Source: Brevibacillus_H sp041920465 (GTDB lineage: Bacteria; Bacillota; Bacilli; Brevibacillales; Brevibacillaceae). From it: DNA of 64,000 nt. Location: contig JBHGXW010000013.1 of the NCBI GenBank assembly GCA_041920465.1, forward strand, positions 1 to 64,000, read 5' to 3'. The stretch's first letter is position 1; each line of letters starts with the position of its first letter. A program made the translations under genes and the position numbers. Of the stretch, positions 50,966 through 59,797 are shown piece by piece. The notes under the pieces were generated by a model that worked only from the letters and a program-made list of their open reading frames with translations, was not told where the DNA came from and ran no database searches.

Positions 50966-51892
50966 GTGACCAGATTCTTTATCTTGGATGACGACAAAGC
51001 CGCCAGAAGAATGCTGGCATCGATCGTTGAGGACCATGATTTGGGAAAGGTCGTCGGGGAAGCTTCCGATGGTCTCGATGTGGAAGGAAGCATCTTGAAA
51101 ACAGCCCCTGATATTCTGATTATTGACCTGCTAATGCCCAGGCAGGATGGGATTGAGACAATCCGGCGGCTCAGCACCACCGGACTAAGCTGCAAATACG
51201 TGATGCTGTCGCAGGTAGAGCATAAAAATATGATTAGTGAAGCCTACGAACAAGGAATCGAGTACTACATCCAAAAACCGATCAATCGGGTGGAGGTTGT
51301 GGCGGTGCTGAGAAAAGTGACGGAGCGGATCATGCTGGAGCGCTCGCTCAGCCAGATCCGCAAAAGCCTGGAGTGGCTAAACCCACAGCCCGAGCCCGCT
51401 CAGGTACGGCAGCCGCAGCGACCTGCTGCTGAATTGGTTCGTTCTTACTTAACCGATTTGGGAGTGGCCGGGGAGGTGGGAAGCCGGGATTTGATCAAAA
51501 TGATAGGGTATCTGTTGGCAAGCGGTCTTCAGGTGGATGAACACCATTTTCCCAGCATGAAGGAGCTGTATATGGCAATCCTGCCGGCTCATCTTCGGCA
51601 TAAACAAGCGGAAAAAGAGATGAAGGCGATCGAGCAGCGCATTCGCCGTACCGTCCAGCAGGCTTTGCTTAATCTGGCTTCGCTTGGGTTAACCGATTTT
51701 GCCAATCCAATCTTTGAGCAGTATGCGACCAAATACTTTGATTTCGTCGATGTGCGGCAGAAGATGCGTGAACTGGAATCGGAAGAAACACAATCGCGTG
51801 TCAGGCTGAACCTCAAGAAGTTCATTTTTGCCCTCTATCTGGACGTCTTGCAGGTTAGTGCCGACAGGTCATTTGGGCCAAATGGCTGTTGA
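50966..51892 (+). CDS. glnL: response regulator, GlnL (YcbB)-like
   Basis: The 308-residue regulator has a receiver domain with acidic pocket D8/D9, phospho-acceptor D54 (IIDLLMP) and K104 (YIQKPI). A C-terminal YcbB-type domain (about 155-290) follows, with the IGYLLASGLQVDE and IEQRIRRTVQQALLNLASLGL stretches. The YcbB domain is found almost only in GlnL-type regulators, which makes the pair call fairly secure. GTG start behind GAGGAGATGAG. Target genes are unknown. Confidence 0.82.
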   Translation: MTRFFILDDDKAARRMLASIVEDHDLGKVVGEASDGLDVEGSILKTAPDILIIDLLMPRQDGIETIRRLSTTGLSCKYVMLSQVEHKNMISEAYEQGIEYYIQKPINRVEVVAVLRKVTERIMLERSLSQIRKSLEWLNPQPEPAQVRQPQRPAAELVRSYLTDLGVAGEVGSRDLIKMIGYLLASGLQVDEHHFPSMKELYMAILPAHLRHKQAEKEMKAIEQRIRRTVQQALLNLASLGLTDFANPIFEQYATKYFDFVDVRQKMRELESEETQSRVRLNLKKFIFALYLDVLQVSADRSFGPNGC

Positions 51893-51961
51893 ACCACATA
51901 TTTGCCCTGTTTCCTTGCCATACTGATGCTATACGGTGCGAAAAAGGAGGAGTCTTACAGC

Positions 51962-52153
51962 ATGTCTTCGATGCCTCGGGGAAGCTATAAGGATCAATAC
52001 CACCAGCGCTTGTACGTTCAGCTGAATCAAGGGCACAATAAGTTGAATTACCGCAGGATCAACCTCCTGAAGGAAAACATGCAAGCGGATGTGGACGACT
52101 ACGCCCACATGCAGCACGACTTATCGGACGCTCTCGGAATGAACAAGCACTAA
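51962..52153 (+). CDS. small hydrophilic protein, 63 residues, unrecognised
   Basis: The frame starts at ATG 51962 about 11 bases after AAAAAGGAGG; the longer frame from 51902 lacks support. The product opens MSSMPRGSYKDQYHQ, is rich in Gln, Asn, His and Tyr and mostly helical in character, and has no membrane segment. It is closed by a perfect terminator, so it looks like a real short gene. A small spore or regulatory protein is possible; I do not recognise a family. Confidence 0.6.
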   Translation: MSSMPRGSYKDQYHQRLYVQLNQGHNKLNYRRINLLKENMQADVDDYAHMQHDLSDALGMNKH

Positions 52154-52161
52154 GCACCGTT

Positions 52162-52192
52162 AACCCGGCCTGTTGATCACAGGCCGGGTTTT
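52162..52192 (+). terminator. Rho-independent terminator
   Basis: AACCCGGCCTGT (52162-52173) pairs perfectly with ACAGGCCGGGTT (52179-52190) around TGATC, then TTTT. Confidence 0.9.
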
Positions 52193-52218
52193 ACAATATA
52201 TTAAAACACAAATACACG

Positions 52219-52247
52219 TTCGCTTTTTCCAATGGATGTGGTACAGT
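52219..52247 (+). promoter_or_regulatory. promoter of ruvCAB
   Basis: TTCGCT (52219-52224), a 17-base spacer and TACAGT (52242-52247) with an extended TG at 52239-52240. No LexA-type GAAC-N4-GTTC box is seen. Confidence 0.5.
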
Positions 52248-52281
52248 AAATGAAGGAAGAGAAGAAAGCGGAGAGTGGAAC

Positions 52282-52782
52282 ATGAGGATTTTAGGAATTG
52301 ACCCGGGGATCGCCATCGTTGGCTTTGGCTTCATCGACAAGCAAGGAAGCCAGCTTAAGCCTGTCCAATACGGTTCGATCCAGACAGAAGCAGGCTTGTC
52401 TGTGCCGCTTCGGCTAAAGCAAATTTTCGAAGCAATGCAAGAGTTGCTCTCCACCTACCAGCCAGAAGAAATTGCCGTGGAGAAGCTCTTTTTTAATAAA
52501 AACGTGACCAATGCCTTCAGCGTCGGGCAGGCGAGGGGAGTGATCCTGCTAGCCGCTGAATTGGCGGGCATTCCAGTCTACGAATATACCCCGATGCAGG
52601 TGAAACAGGCGGTTACCGGCTACGGCGGAGCAGAGAAAAAACAGATCCAGGAGATGGCCCGGCTTTTGCTTCGTCTACCGTCTGTGCCAAAACCTGACGA
52701 TGTGGCTGACGCATTGGGAGTGGCGATCACCCACGCGCATTTTCAACAGTTTAACCGAATGGTGGAAGGGGTACGGTTATGA
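52282..52782 (+). CDS. ruvC: Holliday junction resolvase RuvC
   Basis: RuvC cuts Holliday junctions. The 166-residue protein has catalytic acids D7 (ILGIDPG), E in AVEKLFF (near residue 68) and the C-terminal pair in KPDDVADALGVAI. Most Bacillus species use RecU and lack ruvC, so its presence together with ruvAB separates this organism from the Bacillus subtilis group. Its stop overlaps the ruvA start (ATGA). Confidence 0.95.
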   Translation: MRILGIDPGIAIVGFGFIDKQGSQLKPVQYGSIQTEAGLSVPLRLKQIFEAMQELLSTYQPEEIAVEKLFFNKNVTNAFSVGQARGVILLAAELAGIPVYEYTPMQVKQAVTGYGGAEKKQIQEMARLLLRLPSVPKPDDVADALGVAITHAHFQQFNRMVEGVRL

Positions 52783-53393
52783 TTGATTTCGTCGAAGGGA
52801 CGCTTTGTTACATAGATACGGAATATGTCGTGGTGGAAGCAGGGGGGATTGGCTATCGGCTGTTTTGCCCCAATCCCTATCAGTTTGTCAACGATGAGGG
52901 CATCAAACGCCGGTTCTTCACCCATCATCATGTACGGGAAGATGCGATCCAGCTATATGGCTTTGCCAGCCGTGACGAGCGGGATATGTACCGCCGTTTG
53001 CTAGAAGTGACAGGAATCGGCCCCAAAGGAGCTTTGGCCATTCTTGCAGCGGCTTCACCCGAGCAAATTGTCCTGGCCATCCAGCAGGAAAACGTCAACT
53101 ATTTGACCAAGTTCCCCGGCATTGGCAAAAAGACGGCGCAGCGGATTATTATCGACCTCAAGGATAAATTGAAGGGCTTCACTCCTTCGATGCTTACTGT
53201 GGAAGTGGCGGCAACCAGTCAGGAAAAGGCTTCGTTCGGTGCACTGCAAGAAGCGATGGATGCCCTTGCCGCGCTGGGCTATTCGGATCATGAGATTCAA
53301 TCAATCAAACCGCAGCTTCGGGACAAAGCGCAGGCGGGAAGTTCCGTTGAGCAGCTGATCAAGGTTGGCCTGGCTCAGCTGATGAGGGGGTAG
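52779..53393 (+). CDS. ruvA: Holliday junction branch migration protein RuvA
   Basis: RuvA tetramers bind the junction and load RuvB. The 204-residue protein has the N-terminal OB fold (1-63), tandem helix-hairpin-helix motifs (EVTGIGPKGALAIL and KFPGIGKKTAQRIIIDL) and the C-terminal RuvB-binding domain. It overlaps ruvC by 4 bases and is 6 bases from ruvB. Confidence 0.96.
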   Translation: MIDFVEGTLCYIDTEYVVVEAGGIGYRLFCPNPYQFVNDEGIKRRFFTHHHVREDAIQLYGFASRDERDMYRRLLEVTGIGPKGALAILAAASPEQIVLAIQQENVNYLTKFPGIGKKTAQRIIIDLKDKLKGFTPSMLTVEVAATSQEKASFGALQEAMDALAALGYSDHEIQSIKPQLRDKAQAGSSVEQLIKVGLAQLMRG

Positions 53394-53399
53394 GAAAGA

Positions 53400-54398
53400 G
53401 TGGAAGAACGAATTATCACAACCCATATGCATTGGCAGGACGATGCGAGTGAACTTAGCTTGCGCCCCCGATACCTGGCGGAATACATCGGCCAGTCCCA
53501 GGTAAAAGATAATCTCAAAGTTTTCATAGAAGCTGCCAAAATGCGCAAGGAAGCGTTGGATCACGTCCTCTTGTACGGCCCGCCCGGACTCGGCAAGACG
53601 ACGTTGTCCCAGATCATTGCCAATGAACTGGGAGTAAACATCCGAACCACCTCGGGGCCCGCGATTGAGCGGCCGGGAGACCTGGCGGCTATTCTCACCA
53701 ATTTGCAGGAAGGCGATGTCCTTTTTATTGATGAGATTCACCGATTGCACCGCACTGCCGAAGAGGTGCTGTATTCCGCGATGGAGGATTTTGCTCTCGA
53801 TATTATGATTGGAAAAGGGCCAAGTGCCCGAAGTGTCCGTCTGGATCTGCCGCCGTTTACCCTGATTGGCGCGACGACGAGGGCCGGACTTCTTTCTTCG
53901 CCTCTTCGTGACCGGTTTGGCGTGGTGAACCGTTTGGAATTTTATACGATTGAAGAACTCAGCTTTATCGTCAGCCGTGCCGCAGACATACTGCAAATCG
54001 GCATTGACGAAGGAGGAGCCGTGGAAGTAGCCAAACGTTCCCGGGGCACTCCGCGGGTAGCAAACCGCTTGTTAAAACGTGTTCGTGATTTCGCCCAAGT
54101 GCAAGGCGAAGGAAAAATCACGACAGAAATTGCCCATGAAGCGTTGGAAAGGCTGCAGGTAGACGCTTGCGGTTTGGATCATGTTGACCATAAGCTGCTT
54201 TTGGCGATCATCGACAAGTTTGCCGGCGGCCCGGTTGGATTGGACACGATAGCGGCAACCATCGGGGAGGAAGCCCAAACAATTGAGGATGTGTATGAGC
54301 CATATCTTTTGCAAATCGGATTCCTGCAGAGAACGCCGCGCGGCCGGACCGTGACACATCGTGCCTATCAACATTTTGGAAGGGAGATGAAAGAATGA
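53400..54398 (+). CDS. ruvB: Holliday junction DNA helicase RuvB
   Basis: RuvB is the AAA+ motor for branch migration. The 332-residue protein has LRPRYLAEYIGQ, Walker A GPPGLGKT (60-67), Walker B FIDEIHRL, sensor motif GATTRAGLLSSPLRDRFG and a winged-helix C-terminus with FLQRTPRGR. GTG start just after ruvA. Its stop overlaps the DUF2905 start. Confidence 0.97.
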   Translation: MEERIITTHMHWQDDASELSLRPRYLAEYIGQSQVKDNLKVFIEAAKMRKEALDHVLLYGPPGLGKTTLSQIIANELGVNIRTTSGPAIERPGDLAAILTNLQEGDVLFIDEIHRLHRTAEEVLYSAMEDFALDIMIGKGPSARSVRLDLPPFTLIGATTRAGLLSSPLRDRFGVVNRLEFYTIEELSFIVSRAADILQIGIDEGGAVEVAKRSRGTPRVANRLLKRVRDFAQVQGEGKITTEIAHEALERLQVDACGLDHVDHKLLLAIIDKFAGGPVGLDTIAATIGEEAQTIEDVYEPYLLQIGFLQRTPRGRTVTHRAYQHFGREMKE

Positions 54399-54613
54399 GT
54401 TCTTTTCCAAAACTTCTGATCGGAATTGGAGCGATATTGATCATTGTTGGATTCCTGTGGCAGATTGGCGGGCGTTTCCTGCCGTTGGGCAAATTGCCGG
54501 GAGATATCGTCGTGGAGAAGGAAAACGTACGTTTTTACTTCCCGATTGTCACCTGCATCATTATCAGTATCTTGTTATCGCTCGCAAGCTACCTGTTCCG
54601 GTTTTTTAAATAA
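54395..54613 (+). CDS. DUF2905 family small membrane protein
   Basis: The 72-residue protein has two membrane helices (about 5-25 and 48-68) flanking the conserved GRFLPLGKLPGDIVVEKENVRFYFP segment of DUF2905. Function is unknown. It is coupled to ruvB by an ATGA overlap, an arrangement common for this family in Bacillota. Confidence 0.85.
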   Translation: MSSFPKLLIGIGAILIIVGFLWQIGGRFLPLGKLPGDIVVEKENVRFYFPIVTCIIISILLSLASYLFRFFK

Positions 54614-54682
54614 AGAAACGGGTAGTTGCCGAAATGTAAGGGCAAAGGATCCAAGCCAGTGTGCTTTTGATACAGGGAATGC

Positions 54683-54710
54683 TTGAAATACGCCGAAAAA
54701 TGCATATAAT
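54683..54710 (+). promoter_or_regulatory. promoter of the nitroreductase gene
   Basis: TTGAAA (54683-54688), a 16-base spacer and TATAAT (54705-54710) with a TGc extension. The sequence just downstream, AAGTAAGTAAATATA, is a short direct repeat that might bind a regulator. Confidence 0.7.
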
Positions 54711-54759
54711 ATAACTTTAAGTAAGTAAATATATCAATGTTAGTTGGAGGGCAAGCCAA

Positions 54760-55392
54760 ATGCAAAGCACAATATCCTCGGATTTTTTCAAAGTTGCCGC
54801 AGAGCGACACTCAGTAAAGCAATATGACCCTTCCGTAAAGATGTCTGAACAAGAGATTAAAGAACTGCTTGAGATTGCAACAAAAGCACCGTCTTCCTGG
54901 AATTTGCAACATTGGAAATTTCTTGTCATTAATGATCAGGCAGCAAAAGAAAAATTGTTGCCGATCGCGTACAATCAGCAGCAGGTTGTTCAAGCTTCCG
55001 CAGTGATTGCAGTTCTTGGCGATTTGGAGGCGAACAAAAATGCGGAGGCCGTATTCGGGCCGGCAGTAAGTGCGGGCCAGATGCCTGAGGAAGTGAAGAA
55101 TTCGCTGATCGGGCAAATTGAATACGTTTATACAAACATCCCCAACGCACCGCGTGACGAAGCGATTCGAAATGCTTCTCTGGCTGCCATGCAGTTGATG
55201 CTGGCTGCGAAAGCAAAAGGCTACGATACCTGCCCAATGGGTGGATATGATCCGGTCAGATTGGTATCGGAATTCGGCATACCTAGCCGTTACTTGCCTG
55301 TAATGCTTATCACTGTCGGAAAAGCTGCTCAGCCGGCACGTGTTAGCCCTCGCTTCCCCGTTGAAGAGACAATTGTTTGGAATCATTTTTAA
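54760..55392 (+). CDS. nitroreductase family protein
   Basis: The 210-residue FMN oxidoreductase has the family N-terminus ERHSVKQYDP and the WNLQHWKFLVI segment. MLAAKAKGYDTCPMGGYDP is the flavin-binding region. It resembles the YdgI/YodC/MhqN group, which reduces nitroaromatics or quinones, often under electrophile control. It has its own promoter and terminator. TTGGAGGGC precedes the ATG. The natural substrate cannot be told from sequence. Confidence 0.88.
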   Translation: MQSTISSDFFKVAAERHSVKQYDPSVKMSEQEIKELLEIATKAPSSWNLQHWKFLVINDQAAKEKLLPIAYNQQQVVQASAVIAVLGDLEANKNAEAVFGPAVSAGQMPEEVKNSLIGQIEYVYTNIPNAPRDEAIRNASLAAMQLMLAAKAKGYDTCPMGGYDPVRLVSEFGIPSRYLPVMLITVGKAAQPARVSPRFPVEETIVWNHF

Positions 55393-55416
55393 GGCCACGC
55401 TTATGTGGTCTTTTTA
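55391..55416 (+). terminator. terminator after the nitroreductase gene
   Basis: AAGGCCAC (55391-55398) pairs with GTGGTCTT (55405-55412) with one wobble, then more T. It begins within the stop codon. Confidence 0.75.
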
Positions 55417-55570
55417 TTTGGTTATTCCGACCTAGCCTTTCAGGGGAGGAATTTGTTAAAAATTTGTCGAACCATACATTTATCGTCGAAAAGCCGTAGT
55501 CTTTTCTTCCACAGATCAGGTTTTCATTGGCCCAAGCATCAGGATTCAAGCTCAGAAAGGGATGAGAAAT

Positions 55571-57670
55571 ATGAATAAACGCTGGCTTGGTAAGCAAGCT
55601 TTGCTTATCGCAAGCGTTCTTGCCTTATCACTTCCTTGCTTTCAAACAAGCGTCAAAGCTTCAGAAAAAAACATTCGTGTTGCTTTATTCGTTGACATTG
55701 GACAAGGATATCGCGGAGTTGTTCCGTCCGTTACGCTGACAAGCGAATCAGGGCTGGAAATCAAAGCTTCTGCCAAAAACGTCAGCACGGCAATTCCCGT
55801 AGCGCAAAACCAGGCCAGGTTCCGGGTAGATGAATACACTCTCACCGTAGCGCAGACGGCTAATCTCAGCGAAGCGCAGCGTGTCGCTCAACAGCTCAAC
55901 AAGCAGAAGCTGGATGCCTCCATTACCCGCGAAAACCGCTCAAGCGGCCCGGTTTATCAAGTAGTAAGCGGATCGTACAATACATATGAAGCGGCAGCAG
56001 CACAAAGCAAGGCAGTTGCCCAAAAGATTGGATTGACGCCAACCATCCAAGGACCATACCGCGTGGAGGCGGGCCGTTTCCCAAAACTTGCCGATGCGCG
56101 CAATTTGGCTCAAATATTCGAAGCTTCCGGCTTATCGGCGCATACCGTCATGCTGATGACAGGTTCCAAGCCGCTTTATGCCGTTTGGCTGGGAGATGAA
56201 GTGTCTTCGTCCCAGCTGAATCAAGTCATAACAACGGCTTCCCATATCAAACCGGGGATTGGATTTGACAAAACCGCGGAATCAGCCTATGTCTTGATGA
56301 ACGAAGAAGTGGTTGTGGACGGCGGAGAAGTAGAAACGGTACCGCAGTTTGCTTTCTCTTCCCAGGTCAAATTGTCGGTCACTCCCAAAAAGGGCAAGGG
56401 TGTTCCCTTGATTACCGTGGAAGAACGTGATCACCGCAAATACAGAGGCGAGATAGAGCTATCTGACTATAAAGGCAGTCTGACGGTTGTGAATCAACTG
56501 CCGCTCGAACAATATCTTTACGGTGTGGTCGGTTCCGAAATGGCATCGGGATGGCCGTTGGAGGCGTTAAAAACCCAAGCTGTGCTGGCCCGTACCCGAG
56601 CTGTCGGACAAGGCAATAAATACGGAATTGCCAATCTTTCTGATACCGTCTATGAACAGGCGTATTACGGATACGGCAGAGAGGCCAATGACATCCGGCA
56701 AGCGGTTGATCAGACTGCGGGTGAGGTAATTCGTTACAACGGCAAGGTAGCCGAATCGCTGTTTTACTCCAATGCAGGGGGAATGACGGCTGACGGGACG
56801 GAAGTGTGGGGAAGAAGTGTTCCTTACTTGCCGGTGGTGGAAAGCTTCGATACCGATCCGATGGAAAAAGCCCCAACCTGGTATCAGGTGGAACTTGGCG
56901 ACGGCAGAATCGGTTATGTGCGAAGCGATTTCGTGACGGTAAGCCCTGACCGCAATCCGATGGGGCTAGATCAAGGCGTAATCAATTACGATAACGTCAA
57001 CTTCCGCATCGGACCCAGCACAACCTATCACCGGACAATAGGCACTTTGCCAATCGGAACACAGGTAACCATCATCTCGGCCGAACCGGAAGAGAATGCC
57101 TTTTTGTGGACGCGCGGGCCGTACACCGCTGACGAACTGACGGCGATGGTCAATGCCAGCCAGACACGCAACAAGGCAGCGCTCTTCCAGATTCCGATTC
57201 AAACAATTGAAGTGACCAGCCGCGGACCATCCGGACGGGTTACAGGGATTCAAGCCAACGGAATGGCGATCGCCGCTTCCAATCCGGATGCGTATCGTTC
57301 TGTCTTTCGCCAGGGAGACAACAGTTTACGAAGCACGAAGTTTGATATTGAACAGATGGGCAATGTAACCATTCTCGGTGCCAACGGTCAAACCGTTCAG
57401 TTTCCGCAAGCTTCATTTGATCTTCAAGCTCTTGGGGCAAACGGCATGGGTCCAATTTCTGCCAACAACCACGGCGAAGATTATTTGATCTACAGCGGAA
57501 AAGAGGAATGGAGGGTGGCTTCCAAACAACCGAAGTTCCTGATCCGCGGTTACGGATTCGGCCATGGGCTGGGAGTATCGCAGTTCGGCGCCAAGGCACT
57601 GGCAGAACAAGGGTATGACTATCGGCAAATCCTGCTACACTACTATAAAGATGTAACTATTGAACCATAA
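55571..57670 (+). CDS. SpoIID/LytB domain protein with SPOR repeats
   Basis: The 699-residue protein has a signal peptide (about 1-28) and SPOR-like repeats at about 90-235 (LTVAQTANLSEAQRVAQQL, VVSGSYNTYEAA). A SpoIID/LytB domain follows at about 300-440 (GVVGSEMASGWPLEALKTQAVLARTRAV in two parts), then an SH3-like insertion and the closing GYGFGHGLGVSQFGA motif. SpoIID-type enzymes are lytic transglycosylases acting on denuded glycan; SPOR modules bind such glycan. CATACATT at 55473-55480 resembles a sigma-E -10. ATG 55571 is preferred to 55562 because of AAAGG spacing. Confidence 0.85.
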   Translation: MNKRWLGKQALLIASVLALSLPCFQTSVKASEKNIRVALFVDIGQGYRGVVPSVTLTSESGLEIKASAKNVSTAIPVAQNQARFRVDEYTLTVAQTANLSEAQRVAQQLNKQKLDASITRENRSSGPVYQVVSGSYNTYEAAAAQSKAVAQKIGLTPTIQGPYRVEAGRFPKLADARNLAQIFEASGLSAHTVMLMTGSKPLYAVWLGDEVSSSQLNQVITTASHIKPGIGFDKTAESAYVLMNEEVVVDGGEVETVPQFAFSSQVKLSVTPKKGKGVPLITVEERDHRKYRGEIELSDYKGSLTVVNQLPLEQYLYGVVGSEMASGWPLEALKTQAVLARTRAVGQGNKYGIANLSDTVYEQAYYGYGREANDIRQAVDQTAGEVIRYNGKVAESLFYSNAGGMTADGTEVWGRSVPYLPVVESFDTDPMEKAPTWYQVELGDGRIGYVRSDFVTVSPDRNPMGLDQGVINYDNVNFRIGPSTTYHRTIGTLPIGTQVTIISAEPEENAFLWTRGPYTADELTAMVNASQTRNKAALFQIPIQTIEVTSRGPSGRVTGIQANGMAIAASNPDAYRSVFRQGDNSLRSTKFDIEQMGNVTILGANGQTVQFPQASFDLQALGANGMGPISANNHGEDYLIYSGKEEWRVASKQPKFLIRGYGFGHGLGVSQFGAKALAEQGYDYRQILLHYYKDVTIEP

Positions 57671-57689
57671 GCCAAGAGGAGTTTTCAAA

Positions 57690-58721
57690 GTGGATGTACA
57701 ACAATTTGATTTCGAATTGCCGGAAAAATTAATTGCTCAGCACCCGTTGGAGGATCGGACTGCTTCCCGCCTGCTTGTGCTGCATAAGCAAACCGGACAG
57801 ATCGAGCATAAAAAATTTACAGATCTTATCCATTACCTTCAGCCAGGGGATACACTCGTGCTGAATGACAGCCGGGTACTTCCCGCCCGTCTGATTGGTG
57901 TGAAAGAAGATACAGGCGCGAAAATTGAAGTGTTATTGCTGAAATCGCTGGGCGAAGACCGTTGGGAAACACTGGTTAAGCCCGGCAAACGCGTGAAGCC
58001 GGGGACAGTGATCCAATTCGGTGACGGACTGCTTCGCTGTGTGTGCGAGGATACGACAGAAGTGGGTGGCCGGGTTGTAAAATTTGAATACGACGGCATT
58101 TTTTACGAAGTATTGGAGCAATTAGGTTCGATGCCGCTGCCGCCTTATATTCACGAACAGCTGGAGGATAAAGAGCGCTACCAAACGGTTTATGCCAGGG
58201 AGCGCGGTTCTGCCGCAGCTCCTACCGCCGGCCTTCACTTTACCCGTGAATACTTGAACCGCTTGGAAGAAAAAGGGGTCCGGCTTTGTTTTGTCACGCT
58301 TCACGTGGGACTTGGCACGTTTCGCCCGGTTAGCTCAGAGAGCATAGAAGAGCATGTCATGCATTCGGAGTATTATGAGCTGTCCCAAGAGACAGCCGAT
58401 CAGATTCAATTGGCCAAGAAAGAAGGAAGAAGAGTAATTGCCGTAGGGACCACGTCATGCCGCGTATTGGAGACTGTGGGCCGCATGCATCAAGGAGAGC
58501 TGGTCGCACAGTCTGGCTGGACGGATATTTTTATCTATCCAGGGTACCAATTTGCGGTAATCGACGGACTTGTAACCAACTTTCATCTGCCTAAGTCAAC
58601 ACTGGTAATGCTTGTAAGCGCTTTAGCTGGGCGGGAAAATGTATTAAACGCCTACCGAGAGGCCATCCAAGAGGAGTATCGTTTTTTCAGTTTTGGCGAT
58701 GCTATGCTGATCATTGAATAA
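57690..58721 (+). CDS. queA: S-adenosylmethionine:tRNA ribosyltransferase-isomerase QueA
   Basis: QueA makes epoxyqueuosine on tRNA from preQ1 with SAM as ribosyl donor. The 343-residue protein has FELPEKLIAQHPLEDR, LNDSRVLPARL, GSAAAPTAGLHFT and VGLGTFRPV. GTG 57690 with AGAGGAG eight bases upstream is chosen; the frame extends slightly into the spoIID-like gene. tgt, the partner enzyme, lies one gene downstream instead of adjacent. Confidence 0.95.
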   Translation: MDVQQFDFELPEKLIAQHPLEDRTASRLLVLHKQTGQIEHKKFTDLIHYLQPGDTLVLNDSRVLPARLIGVKEDTGAKIEVLLLKSLGEDRWETLVKPGKRVKPGTVIQFGDGLLRCVCEDTTEVGGRVVKFEYDGIFYEVLEQLGSMPLPPYIHEQLEDKERYQTVYARERGSAAAPTAGLHFTREYLNRLEEKGVRLCFVTLHVGLGTFRPVSSESIEEHVMHSEYYELSQETADQIQLAKKEGRRVIAVGTTSCRVLETVGRMHQGELVAQSGWTDIFIYPGYQFAVIDGLVTNFHLPKSTLVMLVSALAGRENVLNAYREAIQEEYRFFSFGDAMLIIE

Positions 58722-58736
58722 TAAGGGGGAAAAAAC

Positions 58737-59606
58737 ATGAACACCACTGAGCAACTGCTTTCTGCGGATTTCGCCCAAAAGGTCTGCGACATCTTTCTTG
58801 AGGAGACGAATCGGCAGGTGATCTTAGTCAATCAACAGGGAGTCATTATTGCCGCAACAAAGCGGGAGCGGATCGGACAAACGCATGAGATTGCCAAGCA
58901 AGTCGTAGAGGGGCGTATTTCTGAAGGGGTCGTTACGTTTGAAGAAGAGGAAAAAAGCGGCGGGAAGATGAGAGCGGGGATTAACATCCCGATCATTTTT
59001 GATAACCAGCGGATCGCAGCCATGGGAATCGCCGGGGACCCGGCGGAAGTAAGGCCGCTGATTGGGCTTGCCGCCCGTACTATCCAGCTTTGGCTGCAAA
59101 ACAAATCACAACTGAATTATGTTACCCATGTTGTCCAGGAAATCAATGAGCAGCTTCACGGCATTGTGGCAACGGTCCAGCAGCTTACCGCAGGTGCGGA
59201 GAGTGTCGCTGCTGCCAGCCAGGCGACACATGAGATTGCGATGAGTTCAGATGAAAAAATCAAACGGATTGAAGAAGTTTTCAAATTAATCAAGAACATC
59301 GCTTCCCAAAGCAATCTGATCGGCTTAAACGCGGCGATTGAAGCAGCTCGGGTCGGAGAACAGGGCAAGGGCTTCGCGGTGGTTGCAAACGAAGTACGAA
59401 AACTGGCAGCAACCAGTCAAACTTCGGTGGAAAACGTTCAAACCGTTCTTTCCGATATTCAGGATGTTTTTCGTGTCATCTCGCAGAAAGTGGGAGAGAA
59501 TAAAGAGGTGAATCAGGAAGTGTTGTTGGCCCTGCGATCCATTTCCGGCAATATTATGACGATCGAGGAAGCGGTAAACAATCTGGTAACCCGGCTTAGC
59601 CATTAA
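58737..59606 (+). CDS. soluble chemoreceptor-like protein: sugar-diacid sensor fused to short MCP domain
   Basis: The 289-residue protein has no membrane helix. Residues about 1-125 resemble the CdaR-type diacid recognition domain (LSADFAQKVCDIFLEETNRQVILVN in two parts, RERIGQTHEIAKQ, GINIPIIFDNQRIAAMGIAG). Residues about 130-289 are a short methyl-accepting signalling hairpin with tip IGLNAAIEAARVGEQGKGFAVVANEVRKLA. Such cytoplasmic sensors feed CheA or other partners. It is inserted between queA and tgt, with 15 bases to queA, so likely cotranscribed. The ligand is unknown. Confidence 0.8.
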   Translation: MNTTEQLLSADFAQKVCDIFLEETNRQVILVNQQGVIIAATKRERIGQTHEIAKQVVEGRISEGVVTFEEEEKSGGKMRAGINIPIIFDNQRIAAMGIAGDPAEVRPLIGLAARTIQLWLQNKSQLNYVTHVVQEINEQLHGIVATVQQLTAGAESVAAASQATHEIAMSSDEKIKRIEEVFKLIKNIASQSNLIGLNAAIEAARVGEQGKGFAVVANEVRKLAATSQTSVENVQTVLSDIQDVFRVISQKVGENKEVNQEVLLALRSISGNIMTIEEAVNNLVTRLSH

Positions 59607-59657
59607 TTTTTTTGCGGAAAGACATCTGATGACCATATCTAATGACCATAATATGCG

Positions 59658-59691
59658 AGAAAAAGCCCTTGAATTCTTCATTCAAGGGCTT
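59658..59691 (-). terminator. perfect stem-loop with its T run on the minus strand
   Basis: AAGCCCTTGAAT (59663-59674) pairs perfectly with ATTCAAGGGCTT (59680-59691). The T-rich tail lies on the minus strand (complement of 59658-59664), although both neighbouring genes are on the plus strand. It may still act weakly in the plus direction. Confidence 0.6.
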
Positions 59692-59723
59692 CATGACCGA
59701 CGCCATCTGGTATTCATCTCTCC

Positions 59724-59752
59724 TTGTGATTCTTTACCAATGCCACTATAAT
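59724..59752 (+). promoter_or_regulatory. promoter of tgt-yajC
   Basis: TTGTGA (59724-59729), a 17-base spacer and TATAAT (59747-59752). Confidence 0.8.
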
Positions 59753-59797
59753 AAGAAGGACATGGACAGAAAGCTGTAGACCAAGGAGTGCAAACAT

